DNA of 64,000 bases from an uncultured Mycobacteriaceae bacterium (GTDB lineage: Bacteria; Actinomycetota; Actinomycetes; Mycobacteriales; Mycobacteriaceae). The notes under the pieces were generated by a model, which searched no databases, was not told where the DNA came from, and saw only the letters and a list, made by a program, of their open reading frames with translations. The DNA lies in NCBI GenBank assembly GCA_902826815.1, contig CADEGF010000039.1, positions 1 through 64,000 on the forward strand, read 5' to 3'. The position numbers were made by a program, and so were the translations under genes. The first letter of the stretch is position 1. Each line of letters opens with the position of its first letter. This document shows, piece after piece, positions 7,167 to 14,941 of the stretch.

Positions 7167-8804
7167 GTGGACATCGTATTAGGTGTGTCGATGACACCTA
7201 CGACGGTCCGCATGGTGCTGGTCGAGGGCGAAAAGGCCGACGGCGTAACCGTCGACCACGATGTTTTCGATATCAACACAGCCGACGGCTCAGCAACGTC
7301 GAATGCGGCCGAACAGGTCGCCGCAGCAGTGCTCGGAACCCAGGAGAGCGCCGCCGCGAGCGGACACCATCTCAAGTCGATCGGCGTCACGTGGACGCAC
7401 CATTCCGATGCGGCCGCTCTGCGCGACACCCTCGATGCGCGCGGCGTCGAGGACGTCATGCTCGTCTCGGCCGGGCACGCGGCCGCGTCGCTCGCCCAGG
7501 CGGTCGGCCGCGCAATCGGTTACGACACCACCGCGGTGCTGTTCATCGAGAAGGACATCGCGACCATGTCCGTCGTCAAGACCGACGACGGGTCGGTGGT
7601 CAAGGTCTTCACCCGCGATCTCCACGACTCCGACGCCATGGCCGTCTTCACCGAGATGGCCCAGTCCGTCGAGTCCGCTGAGTCTGCCCCGCAGGGGCTG
7701 TTCATCGTCGGCTCGGGCGTCGACGCCGCAGCAGTCAAGACCCACCTGGAGAACCTGGTCTCGCTGCCCGTCAGCGCTCCCGATGAACCCGAGCTGGCAC
7801 TAGCCCGCGGCGCCGCGCTCGCATCGGCACACGCGCCCGAGATGGAGGCGTCCACCGCAGGCCTCGCTTATTCGCAGGATCGCGACGGAACCACCGCGGC
7901 CAGCGCGTATCCCGAACCGGCAGGCGTAGCCACCCAGATGGCAGGCATCGCCACGCAGATGGCGCCGGCAGGCGCATCGGAGGCGTACTCGGATTCGCTG
8001 GCGTACTCCGACGAGATGGCCGAGGCCGACCCCGAGCCGTTCTACGAAGACGAGACCCGCAAGCCGTTCCTGCTCGTTGGTAGCGCGCTGACCTCGATTT
8101 TCGTTGTCGGCGTCGTGGCGCTCGTCATTTCGCTGGCCGTCAGCATCCGGCCGACCGTCGACCAACGGCCGAGCCCCGGTGAGTCACCGGTGATCCCGAG
8201 CCAGGCCGCGCCCGCACCTGCGCCGGAATTGGCGCCTGTCGCGCCTAAGCCGGCCCCGGCCCCGGCCGCGCCGCCGCCGGAGACCATCAAGGCGCCCGTG
8301 CCGGTCGTTCAGCAGGCCCCCGTGGAAGCGCCGAGGACGGTGTTCGTGCAGCAGCCTGCGCCCGCACCCGCGGCACCCGCCCCTGCGCCGCCGCCCGCAG
8401 CACCGCCGCCTGCGCCCGTGCCCGCTGCGCCGGTGATCCCCCCTCCGGTGCTGTCGCCGCCGATCTTCAACCCGCCGGCGTACTACCCGCCTCGGCCGCC
8501 GATCTACATTCCGCCGAAGCCGCCGGTATGGGTTCCGCCATGGCGTGACCAGCCCCAGAAGCCGCCGTGGCAGCCGCCATGGAATCCGCCGCAGCAGGAT
8601 CCGGATCCGCCACAGCAGCCGCAGTTCCCGCAATTCCCCGGCTCGGGTTCGGGTTCTGGCGGCGGCTCGGATGGTTTCCCCGGCTCGGGCTCCGGCTCGG
8701 GTGGTTTCCCTGGTTCGGGATCGGGTGACTACGACGGCGGTGGATCGCACTCCCGCGGAGGTTCGGGCGGGGGCGGCTGCTTCCTGATCTTCTGCAGCAG
8801 GTAG
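7167..8804 (+). CDS. DUF7159-like membrane protein with Pro-rich extracellular tail
   Basis: The 545-residue protein starts at GTG 7167, placed just after a GGAGGG binding site; an in-frame start at 7098 lacks one. The N-terminal 230 residues are cytoplasmic and open with DIVLGVSMTPTTVRMVLVEG, which resembles the first phosphate loop and strands of actin/Hsp70-fold ATPases. This region fits the mycobacterial DUF7159 family, a name I give tentatively. One transmembrane helix follows (LVGSALTSIFVVGVVALVI, about residues 305-325), then a long Pro/Ala-rich segment, a Pro-Trp-Gln region, a Gly/Ser tail and a final Cys-containing FLIFCS end. The layout is shared with the Hsp70-like proteins at 20668-22545 and 25260-27047. 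No enzymatic role is established. Confidence 0.75.
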   Translation: MDIVLGVSMTPTTVRMVLVEGEKADGVTVDHDVFDINTADGSATSNAAEQVAAAVLGTQESAAASGHHLKSIGVTWTHHSDAAALRDTLDARGVEDVMLVSAGHAAASLAQAVGRAIGYDTTAVLFIEKDIATMSVVKTDDGSVVKVFTRDLHDSDAMAVFTEMAQSVESAESAPQGLFIVGSGVDAAAVKTHLENLVSLPVSAPDEPELALARGAALASAHAPEMEASTAGLAYSQDRDGTTAASAYPEPAGVATQMAGIATQMAPAGASEAYSDSLAYSDEMAEADPEPFYEDETRKPFLLVGSALTSIFVVGVVALVISLAVSIRPTVDQRPSPGESPVIPSQAAPAPAPELAPVAPKPAPAPAAPPPETIKAPVPVVQQAPVEAPRTVFVQQPAPAPAAPAPAPPPAAPPPAPVPAAPVIPPPVLSPPIFNPPAYYPPRPPIYIPPKPPVWVPPWRDQPQKPPWQPPWNPPQQDPDPPQQPQFPQFPGSGSGSGGGSDGFPGSGSGSGGFPGSGSGDYDGGGSHSRGGSGGGGCFLIFCSR

Positions 8805-8892
8805 CGCGGCGCCCCCAGCCGGTTACCTGCCGTTGGTTTCCCGCTTGGTGTCGCGTAGCAGTTAGCTCATCGCGGCCGCCTATATAGGCAGT

Positions 8893-10218
8893 ATGCGATG
8901 CACCGTATTTGGCACCGGCTACCTCGGGGCGACACATGCCGCCGGGATGGCCGAACTTGGTCACGACGTTCTCGGTGTCGACATCGACCCCGGCAAGGTC
9001 GCGAAGCTCGCGGGCGGTGAGATCCCGTTCTACGAGCCCGGCCTGCGAAAGGTGTTGAGCGACAATCTCGCCGCGGGCCGGCTGAACTTCACGACGGACT
9101 ATGACGCTGCCACCGAATTCGCCGACGTGCACTTCCTCGGTGTCGGCACACCGCAGAAGAAGGGCGAGTACGGAGCCGATCTGCGGCATGTGCACGCCGT
9201 CATCGACACGCTGGTGCCGCGGCTACGACGGGATTCCGTGATCGTCGGAAAGTCGACCGTTCCCGTCGGCACGGCCACAGAGCTCGGCGCAAGGGCACGC
9301 GGTCTTGCCGCCGACGGTATCGACGTCGAAATCGCTTGGAACCCTGAGTTTCTCCGCGAAGGCTTCGCCGTTCACGACACTCTGCATCCCGACCGGATCG
9401 TGCTCGGTGTGCAGCCCCACTCGGTTCACGCCGAAGCCGCGATGCGCGAGCTGTACGCACCCCTGCTCGACGAGGGGGTGCCCTTTCTGCTCACCGACCT
9501 GCAGACGGCCGAGCTCGTCAAGGTGTCGGCCAACGCCTTTCTCGCGACGAAGATTTCGTTCATCAACGCGATCTCGGAAGTGTGCGAAGCTGTCGACGCC
9601 GACGTCACACTGCTCGCCGACGCTCTCGGCTACGACCCGCGCATCGGCCGCCGGTTCCTCAACGCGGGCCTCGGCTTCGGCGGTGGCTGCCTGCCCAAGG
9701 ACATCCGCGCGTTCATGGCGCGCGCAGGTGAGCTGGGCGCCAACCACGCGCTGACGTTCCTGCGCGAGGTCGACAGCATCAACATGCGGCGCCGCGCCAA
9801 AATGGTCGAGCTGGCGACGAAGGCGTGCGGATCGCTGCTCGGCGCCAACGTGGCCGTACTGGGAGCGGCGTTCAAACCCGAGTCCGACGACGTGAGAGAT
9901 TCGCCCGCGCTGAATGTGGCTGGCCTACTGCAGCTCAACGGCGCCACCGTCAACGTCTACGACCCCAAGGCGATGGAGAACAGCCAGCGGCTCTTCCCGA
10001 CCCTGAACTACTCGACGTCGGTGGTCGAGGCGTGCGAACGGGCCGACGCCGTGCTGGTGCTCACCGAGTGGCGGGAGTTCGTCGACCTCGATCCGGACGA
10101 GCTGGCCGACACCGTTCGCGCCAAAGTCGTTGTGGACGGCCGTAATTGCCTTGATACGGCGAAGTGGCGGGACGCAGGCTGGCAGGTGTACGCGCTCGGC
10201 AAGAGCAGCACTGTTTGA
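8893..10218 (+). CDS. udgA: UDP-glucose 6-dehydrogenase
   Basis: The 441-residue protein begins with a Rossmann motif (FGTGYLGATHAAGMAELG). It has the middle UDP-binding region and the catalytic cysteine Cys266 in GFGGGCLPKD, and ends with the C-terminal nucleotide-sugar domain (GAAFKPESDDVRDSPA). It oxidises UDP-glucose twice with NAD+ to UDP-glucuronate, a precursor of cell-envelope sugars. A TATATAGG sequence (8881-8888) ends only a few bases before the ATG, so the transcript may be leaderless. The symbol follows the M. tuberculosis dcd-udgA pairing. Confidence 0.93.
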   Translation: MRCTVFGTGYLGATHAAGMAELGHDVLGVDIDPGKVAKLAGGEIPFYEPGLRKVLSDNLAAGRLNFTTDYDAATEFADVHFLGVGTPQKKGEYGADLRHVHAVIDTLVPRLRRDSVIVGKSTVPVGTATELGARARGLAADGIDVEIAWNPEFLREGFAVHDTLHPDRIVLGVQPHSVHAEAAMRELYAPLLDEGVPFLLTDLQTAELVKVSANAFLATKISFINAISEVCEAVDADVTLLADALGYDPRIGRRFLNAGLGFGGGCLPKDIRAFMARAGELGANHALTFLREVDSINMRRRAKMVELATKACGSLLGANVAVLGAAFKPESDDVRDSPALNVAGLLQLNGATVNVYDPKAMENSQRLFPTLNYSTSVVEACERADAVLVLTEWREFVDLDPDELADTVRAKVVVDGRNCLDTAKWRDAGWQVYALGKSSTV

Positions 10219-10221
10219 CGC

Positions 10222-10250
10222 TTGTACAACAACGTCGGCGGTCGTAAGCT
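10222..10250 (+). promoter_or_regulatory. Sigma-70-type promoter of the P450 gene
   Basis: The -35 TTGTAC (10222-10227), a 17-bp spacer and -10 TAAGCT (10245-10250) place the transcription start at or next to ATG 10258. This predicts a leaderless mRNA and decides the gene start. Confidence 0.6.
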
Positions 10251-10257
10251 CGACGCT

Positions 10258-11562
10258 ATGAGGCAACGAATCCGCTGGTTCGCGCTGCACGGCGTCGTCC
10301 GCGGCCTCTCGAAGTTCGGTCTTCGCAGCGGTGACCCGCAGGCGCGGCTCATCGCCGATCCCGAAGTACGGGAGAACCCGGGCGCCTTCGCCGACGAATG
10401 CCGCGACCGGGGCCCGGTGATCCGGTGCCGCGCCGTGCTGATGACCTTCGACCACGGCGTCGCGCACGAACTACTGCGCTCCGATGATTTCCGGGTAACC
10501 GAGCTGGGCGGCAATCTGCCCAAACCACTGCGCTGGATCGCCAAGAAGACCGACCCAGGCCTCCTGCATCCGCTGCGTCCGCCGTCGCTGCTCTCGGTCG
10601 AACCGCCCGACCACACGACGTACCGCAAGCTGGTGTCGTCGGTGTTCACCCCGAGAGCAGTTGCGACGCTGCGCGAGCGGGTCGAGCAGACCGCCACCGC
10701 GCTGCTCGACCAACTCGAAGGCGACACCGCCGTCGTCGACATCGTCGACCGCTACTGCTCACAACTTCCGGTCACCGTCATCGGTGACATCCTCGGGGTG
10801 CCCGACGAAGACCGTCCCCGCATCCTGCATTTCGGCGAGATGGGTGCGCCGAGCCTCGACATCGGGCTGTCATGGCAGCAGTTCCAGCAGGTGCACGAGG
10901 GCATCGTCGGGTTCAACGGCTGGCTCGCCGACCACCTGCAACAGTTGCGCCGCAATCCCGGTGACGACCTGATGAGCCAGATCATCAAGGCCTCCGACGA
11001 GGGGCCGCAACTGAACTCCGACGAGTTGCAGGCGCTGGCCGGTCTGGTGCTGGCCGCCGGCTTCGAAACCACAGTCAACCTGCTGGGCAATGGGATTCGG
11101 ATGTTGCTCGACGCGCCTGAACATCTCGAAACGCTGGCTGCCCGCCCGGAGTTGTGGCCCAACGCCGTCGAGGAGATCCTGCGGCTGGAGTCCCCGGTGC
11201 AGATGAGCGCGCGCATCGCGTGCAAGGACGTCGACGTGGCAGGCACCCGGGTGGGGCGGGACGAGTTGGTGGTACTGCACCTGGCAGGCGCCAACCGCGA
11301 TCCCAAGGTCTTCACCGATCCGCATCGCTTCGACATCGAACGCGACAACGCGGGCAGGCACCTGTCGTTCTCCGGCGGCAGGCACTTCTGTCTCGGCGCA
11401 GCGCTTGCCCGCGCCGAAGGCGAAGTGGGCCTGCGCACGTTCTTCGAACGCTTTCCCGACGCGCGGCTGGCGGGCAGCGCCGTTCGCCGCGACACCAGGG
11501 TGCTGCGCGGCTGGTCATCGCTGCCGGTTCAGCTGGGGATATCCCACGCAGTACGGTTGTGA
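10258..11562 (+). CDS. Cytochrome P450, CYP140-like
   Basis: The 434-residue protein has the I-helix oxygen-binding motif AGFETT, the ExxR motif (EEILR) and the heme loop FSGGRHFCLG with ligand Cys378. The N-terminus (RWFALHGVVRGLSKFGLRSGDPQARL) and the LLSVEPPDHTTYRKLVSSVF region resemble M. tuberculosis CYP140 as I remember it. P450s of this kind are cytosolic monooxygenases needing ferredoxin; the substrate is unknown. The ATG at 10258 is chosen over an in-frame TTG at 10222, which is part of the promoter -35. The gene is followed after 1 bp by the DinB/MDMPI-type gene, so the two are probably cotranscribed. Confidence 0.9.
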   Translation: MRQRIRWFALHGVVRGLSKFGLRSGDPQARLIADPEVRENPGAFADECRDRGPVIRCRAVLMTFDHGVAHELLRSDDFRVTELGGNLPKPLRWIAKKTDPGLLHPLRPPSLLSVEPPDHTTYRKLVSSVFTPRAVATLRERVEQTATALLDQLEGDTAVVDIVDRYCSQLPVTVIGDILGVPDEDRPRILHFGEMGAPSLDIGLSWQQFQQVHEGIVGFNGWLADHLQQLRRNPGDDLMSQIIKASDEGPQLNSDELQALAGLVLAAGFETTVNLLGNGIRMLLDAPEHLETLAARPELWPNAVEEILRLESPVQMSARIACKDVDVAGTRVGRDELVVLHLAGANRDPKVFTDPHRFDIERDNAGRHLSFSGGRHFCLGAALARAEGEVGLRTFFERFPDARLAGSAVRRDTRVLRGWSSLPVQLGISHAVRL

Positions 11563-11563
11563 C

Positions 11564-12313
11564 GTGGACGTCAGCACAGCACTCATCGAGGAGACCGCGG
11601 CGTTCGGTGAGCTGATTCGCGGTGCCGATCCGGCGACCCCGGTCCCGACCTGTCCGGACTGGACGCTGCAGCAGTTGTTCCGCCATGTCGGCCGCGGAAA
11701 CCGTTGGGCCGCACAGATTGTCGCCGACCGGCGGGACAGCGCACTCCACCCGCGGGAGGTCCGCGACGGTAAGCCACCCGACGACCGGGACGCCGCGATC
11801 GACTGGCTCAATGCAGGCGCACAGCTCATCCTCGACTCCGTCGACGACGTCGGCGCCGATACCGAGGTCTGGACGTTCATCGGACCAAGGCCCGCGCAAT
11901 GGTGGATCCGCCGCAGGGTGCACGAAGCGACGGTGCACAGGGCGGATGCCGCGATCGCGCTCGGCACCGGCTTTCAGCTCACTCCCGAGGTGGCCGCCGA
12001 CGGGATCGACGAATGGCTCGAGCGCATCGCCGTCGAGGCGGGCGCCGAGTCCTCGCCGCTGAACGCTGGCGAGACGCTGCATCTGCATGCCACCGACGCC
12101 GGGCTGGGAACCGCAGGGGAGTGGACGATCACCGGTACCGATGCGGGTATCGCGTGGTCGCACGAGCACGGCAAGGGCGACGCGGCCCTGCGCGGAGGCG
12201 CGCAGGACTTGCTGCTGGCCGTTGTCCGCCGCCAGACCGCCGCCGACGGAGGCCTCGAGGTTTTCGGCGACACCGCCGTATGGGACGGGTGGCTGGACCG
12301 CACTTCGTTCTGA
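11564..12313 (+). CDS. DinB/MDMPI-family mycothiol-dependent protein
   Basis: The 249-residue protein starts at GTG 11564, 1 bp after the P450 stop codon. It belongs to the mycothiol-dependent maleylpyruvate isomerase/DinB fold family. CPDWTLQQLFRHVGRGNRWA carries the first metal-binding His near residue 40. RRRVHEATVHRADA supplies the E-x3-H pair that completes a zinc or nickel site, and a C-terminal MDMPI-type domain follows. Members use mycothiol as thiol cofactor for isomerisation or transfer reactions, often beside P450 genes. The reaction here is unknown. Coupling to the P450 suggests it handles a product of that enzyme. Confidence 0.8.
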   Translation: MDVSTALIEETAAFGELIRGADPATPVPTCPDWTLQQLFRHVGRGNRWAAQIVADRRDSALHPREVRDGKPPDDRDAAIDWLNAGAQLILDSVDDVGADTEVWTFIGPRPAQWWIRRRVHEATVHRADAAIALGTGFQLTPEVAADGIDEWLERIAVEAGAESSPLNAGETLHLHATDAGLGTAGEWTITGTDAGIAWSHEHGKGDAALRGGAQDLLLAVVRRQTAADGGLEVFGDTAVWDGWLDRTSF

Positions 12314-12331
12314 GTGGCGTACGTTTCGAGC

Positions 12332-12679
12332 ATGACGACTTCGGAGATCGCAACCGTCCTCGCCTGGCATGACGCGTTGAACACCAAGGATTTCGACACG
12401 CTACTGCAGGTGTCCAGCGACGACATCGAGTTCGGCGACGCCAACGGGGCGGGCCAGGGCCACGAAGCCCTGCGCGAATGGGCGACCTCGTTGGGCGTCA
12501 CGGCCGCCGATCCGGGACGGATGTACGTCCGTGGCGGCGTCGTCGTCGCCGAAGAGCAAGACGGTGACGCGGTGGCTTTCCGGGTGGTCCGCGATCACGT
12601 CACCTCGGTGTTCCGGCACGCCGACTTGCCTTCGGCGTTGGCAGCCACCGAGCTGACCGAAGACGACCTCACGAGCTGA
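12332..12679 (+). CDS. NTF2-like (SnoaL-type) protein
   Basis: The 115-residue protein shows the cone-shaped NTF2/SnoaL pattern: an N-terminal helix (ATVLAWHDALNTKDFDTLLQ), a strand DDIEFGDANGAGQGHEALREW, then beta hairpins. Such proteins are small enzymes or binding proteins; no catalytic residues can be assigned. The ATG at 12332 follows a TACGTT -10-like hexamer by 6 bases, so a leaderless start is possible. Its last 10 codons lie within the first copy of a 54-bp direct repeat whose second copy forms the end of the convergent YibE/F gene 2.2 kb away. Confidence 0.75.
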   Translation: MTTSEIATVLAWHDALNTKDFDTLLQVSSDDIEFGDANGAGQGHEALREWATSLGVTAADPGRMYVRGGVVVAEEQDGDAVAFRVVRDHVTSVFRHADLPSALAATELTEDDLTS

Positions 12680-12701
12680 CGCGCACGGCTCCCGCTCCGC
12701 C
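12648..12701 (+). repeat. 54-bp direct repeat, left copy
   Basis: This is a perfect 54-bp match to 14888-14941. It contains the last codons and stop of the NTF2-like gene and, on the other strand, what would be the end of the YibE/F gene. The two copies bracket the PGRS cassette. Confidence 0.95.
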
Positions 12702-13339
12702 CGATCTCGATTCTTAGCAAAATCTCAGGCTTGCCGAAGGGGCAGTCCCCGCGGCTGAAGGAGCCTCGCCGCCACTTTCCTGGCGGTGGATTGTGCCGTG
12801 TCGCTAGCACTTGCGACCTGCGTCAGGAGGCAATGAGCGAGTTTGCTATCCAGCCGCGTGGTTGGACCACCTCCAAGGCGTATCAAAAGATATAGCAAAC
12901 AAACAGAATGCTGCTTCTTGGATGAAGAAGAGTTGCTGGATGCCTAACAGCCTGAGTTTCAGAGCGTTCTCCGGCAATGCTGCAGTGCACGCAAAGCGTG
13001 CCAGCGCTGACTCGCGGCGGTATTGCTGCTCTGGCCCCAAGCTGGGGTGACACCGTGCGATATGCGCACTGAAATGCAGTTTCTGCACACATCCGCTGGT
13101 TATTGGACATCAGCCTGGGCCCGGTGACCGCCACACGCCTCGGCGACCCCGATCACGGCTCGACTGATCGACCAAATTCAGGGTCTGTATTTGTCGACAA
13201 CGAAAAAATTCGCTCAAAGATGGATGCAAGTGCTTGACGGCTGTAATGGCAAAGTTCTACATTGTGGCTGCCCTATCGTTCACAAGCGCCGCGAGGCATG
13301 TCCTGGCGTGCAGTCGTACTCAATTGGGGGTTTCCCACG
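12702..13339. other. Non-coding, relatively AT-rich leader of the PGRS cassette
   Basis: About 640 bp lack a convincing gene. By eye it is clearly lower in G+C than the flanking genes and holds short frames in all directions with no recognisable protein. A 20-codon frame, ATG 12833 to TAG 12895, has AGGAGG two bases before its ATG, which is unusually close spacing, so it is a weak candidate only. The PGRS promoter lies at its right end (13234-13263). Confidence 0.6.
13234..13263 (+). promoter_or_regulatory. Promoter of the PGRS gene
   Basis: The -35 TTGACG (13234-13239), an 18-bp spacer and -10 TACATT (13258-13263) form a good sigma-70-type promoter about 75 bp before the chosen TTG start. 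Confidence 0.55.
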
Positions 13340-14881
13340 TTGTCCAAGCACCGCAAGACCACGCGCATATCGGCTCGCCAGTACGTCGGTACGGGAGTCG
13401 GAGGAGCAACGATGGTCGGCATCGGCGTGCTGCTTGCCGCGCCCCCGGGGTCGCCGGCACCGACCAGTGCCACTGCGGCAGTGCAACTGGCATCCTTCGA
13501 TTCGGTGCTGGCTCCGCTGTCCCCGGAGGCGGGGGGCGCTTGGTGGCTGGATAGCCAAAGCTTGTTCGGCTCCGCGGGCACACCGACTGCACTGGCCGCT
13601 GCCGTCGCCGATACGTGTGGATTGGTTTGCAACGGCGCCGCCGGGACCGAAGAAAACCCGAACGGGCAAAACGGCGGAATCTTGTTCGGCAACGGCGGCA
13701 ATGCGTTCAACGGTGGCGACGGCGGCAACGGGGGCCTGTTCGGCGGCAACGGCGGGGCCGGTGGTCACGCCACAATTGCGGGTCAGGCCGGCGGTAACGG
13801 CGGCAACGCCGGAGCGTTTGCGTTGTTCGGTGACGGCGGCGCCGGTGGAAACGGTGCGGCCGGCGGCGCGGGAATCAACGGCGGTAGTGGCGGTGCTGGC
13901 GGCAATGCCGCAATGTTGTTCGGCGACGGCGGAATTGGCGGCGCTGGGGGCGCCGGCTGGAACGGTGTCAACGCCGTCAACCCCTCGTGGAATAACGGCA
14001 GAGCCTGGTCCTCCGCTTCGGAGGCGCCCAACGACTACCTCGGCCAGGGCGGCGATCTCATCGCTCCCAGGGCAGCCGACGCCAACGATGCCGATCAGCC
14101 CGGTCAGGCGGGCGGTAACGGCGGCAATGGTGCCGATGCATTAGCAGACGGCTATGCCATCGGGGGCAATGGCGGCGACGGCGGTGACGGCGGTGCGGGG
14201 GCACCTGGCGGTGACGGCGGTGACGGCGGCTTCGCCTACGCGGGCGCTGATTACCCCGACCCCGGCGAGGCCGGTAGGGGCGCTACCGGTGGTGACGGGG
14301 GCGACGGCGGCGACGGAGGTCTGGGCGCCGATGGCGGCAACGGCGGTGCGGGCGGCAGCGCCGCAAGCCCGGATGGTGGTGCCGCGGGCGACGGCGGCGA
14401 CGGTGGTGGGGGCGGGACCGGTGCTTCCGGTCTGAACGGCACCGGCGGCGGCAGCGGAGGAGCCGGCGGCAAAGGCGGCCTCTTCTCCGGGACGGGCGGA
14501 TCTGGCGGAGCAGGCGGGCCCGGCGGCAATGGCGGCAACGGTGCCAGTGGGGGCGACGGCGGCAACGGCGGTATCGCGGGCGTCGGCGGCAACGGTGTGA
14601 CCAACGGCGCGTCGGGCTCGGGCGGCAGCGGCGGGTCCGGTGGCAGCGGCGGTAACGCAGGCACCGGTGGTGCCGGCGGGTCCGGTGGATCGGGTTCCCT
14701 TGGTAGCTCCGGAAACTCGGGCTCCTACGGCTCCAACGGCATCGGTGGTACCGGTGGCACCGGCGGCACAGGAGGTACCAGCGGCGGCGCTACGGCGGGC
14801 GACAGCGGCAATGCAGGACACGGGCCTTCGGGTACAACCGGTGGCGCCGGGGGTGATGGCGGAGCCGGAGGTTCCGACTAA
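13340..14881 (+). CDS. PGRS-repeat protein without a PE domain
   Basis: The 513-residue protein opens with a basic stretch (SKHRKTTRISARQY) and a hydrophobic Gly/Ala segment (GVGGATMVGIGVLLAAPPG) that reads as a signal peptide. A unique region with two Cys (DTCGLVC) follows, then about 400 residues of GGxGGxGG/GGNGG repeats typical of mycobacterial PGRS domains. It lacks the PE domain used for ESX-5 export, so Sec or Tat-like export to the envelope is likelier. TTG 13340 is chosen because a GGGGG site lies just upstream and the signal sequence begins there; ATG 13298 is the alternative. The gene sits in a cassette between 54-bp direct repeats, a sign of recent insertion. Confidence 0.8.
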   Translation: MSKHRKTTRISARQYVGTGVGGATMVGIGVLLAAPPGSPAPTSATAAVQLASFDSVLAPLSPEAGGAWWLDSQSLFGSAGTPTALAAAVADTCGLVCNGAAGTEENPNGQNGGILFGNGGNAFNGGDGGNGGLFGGNGGAGGHATIAGQAGGNGGNAGAFALFGDGGAGGNGAAGGAGINGGSGGAGGNAAMLFGDGGIGGAGGAGWNGVNAVNPSWNNGRAWSSASEAPNDYLGQGGDLIAPRAADANDADQPGQAGGNGGNGADALADGYAIGGNGGDGGDGGAGAPGGDGGDGGFAYAGADYPDPGEAGRGATGGDGGDGGDGGLGADGGNGGAGGSAASPDGGAAGDGGDGGGGGTGASGLNGTGGGSGGAGGKGGLFSGTGGSGGAGGPGGNGGNGASGGDGGNGGIAGVGGNGVTNGASGSGGSGGSGGSGGNAGTGGAGGSGGSGSLGSSGNSGSYGSNGIGGTGGTGGTGGTSGGATAGDSGNAGHGPSGTTGGAGGDGGAGGSD

Positions 14882-14887
14882 ATAACC

Positions 14888-14941
14888 CCGAGCTGACCGA
14901 AGACGACCTCACGAGCTGACGCGCACGGCTCCCGCTCCGCC
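14888..14941 (+). repeat. 54-bp direct repeat, right copy
   Basis: This copy is identical to 12648-12701. It begins 6 bases after the PGRS stop codon and contains the last codons of the minus-strand YibE/F gene plus a redundant copy of the NTF2-like gene's end. Confidence 0.95.

Noticed and set aside
12811..13088. Overlapping 79- and 80-codon frames on both strands before the PGRS gene
   Set aside because: Neither has a binding site, family resemblance or conserved-looking composition; the tract reads as non-coding.
14141..14821. Ala/Thr-rich frame opposite the PGRS gene
   Set aside because: It arises from the GGC/GCC repeat composition of the PGRS coding strand.
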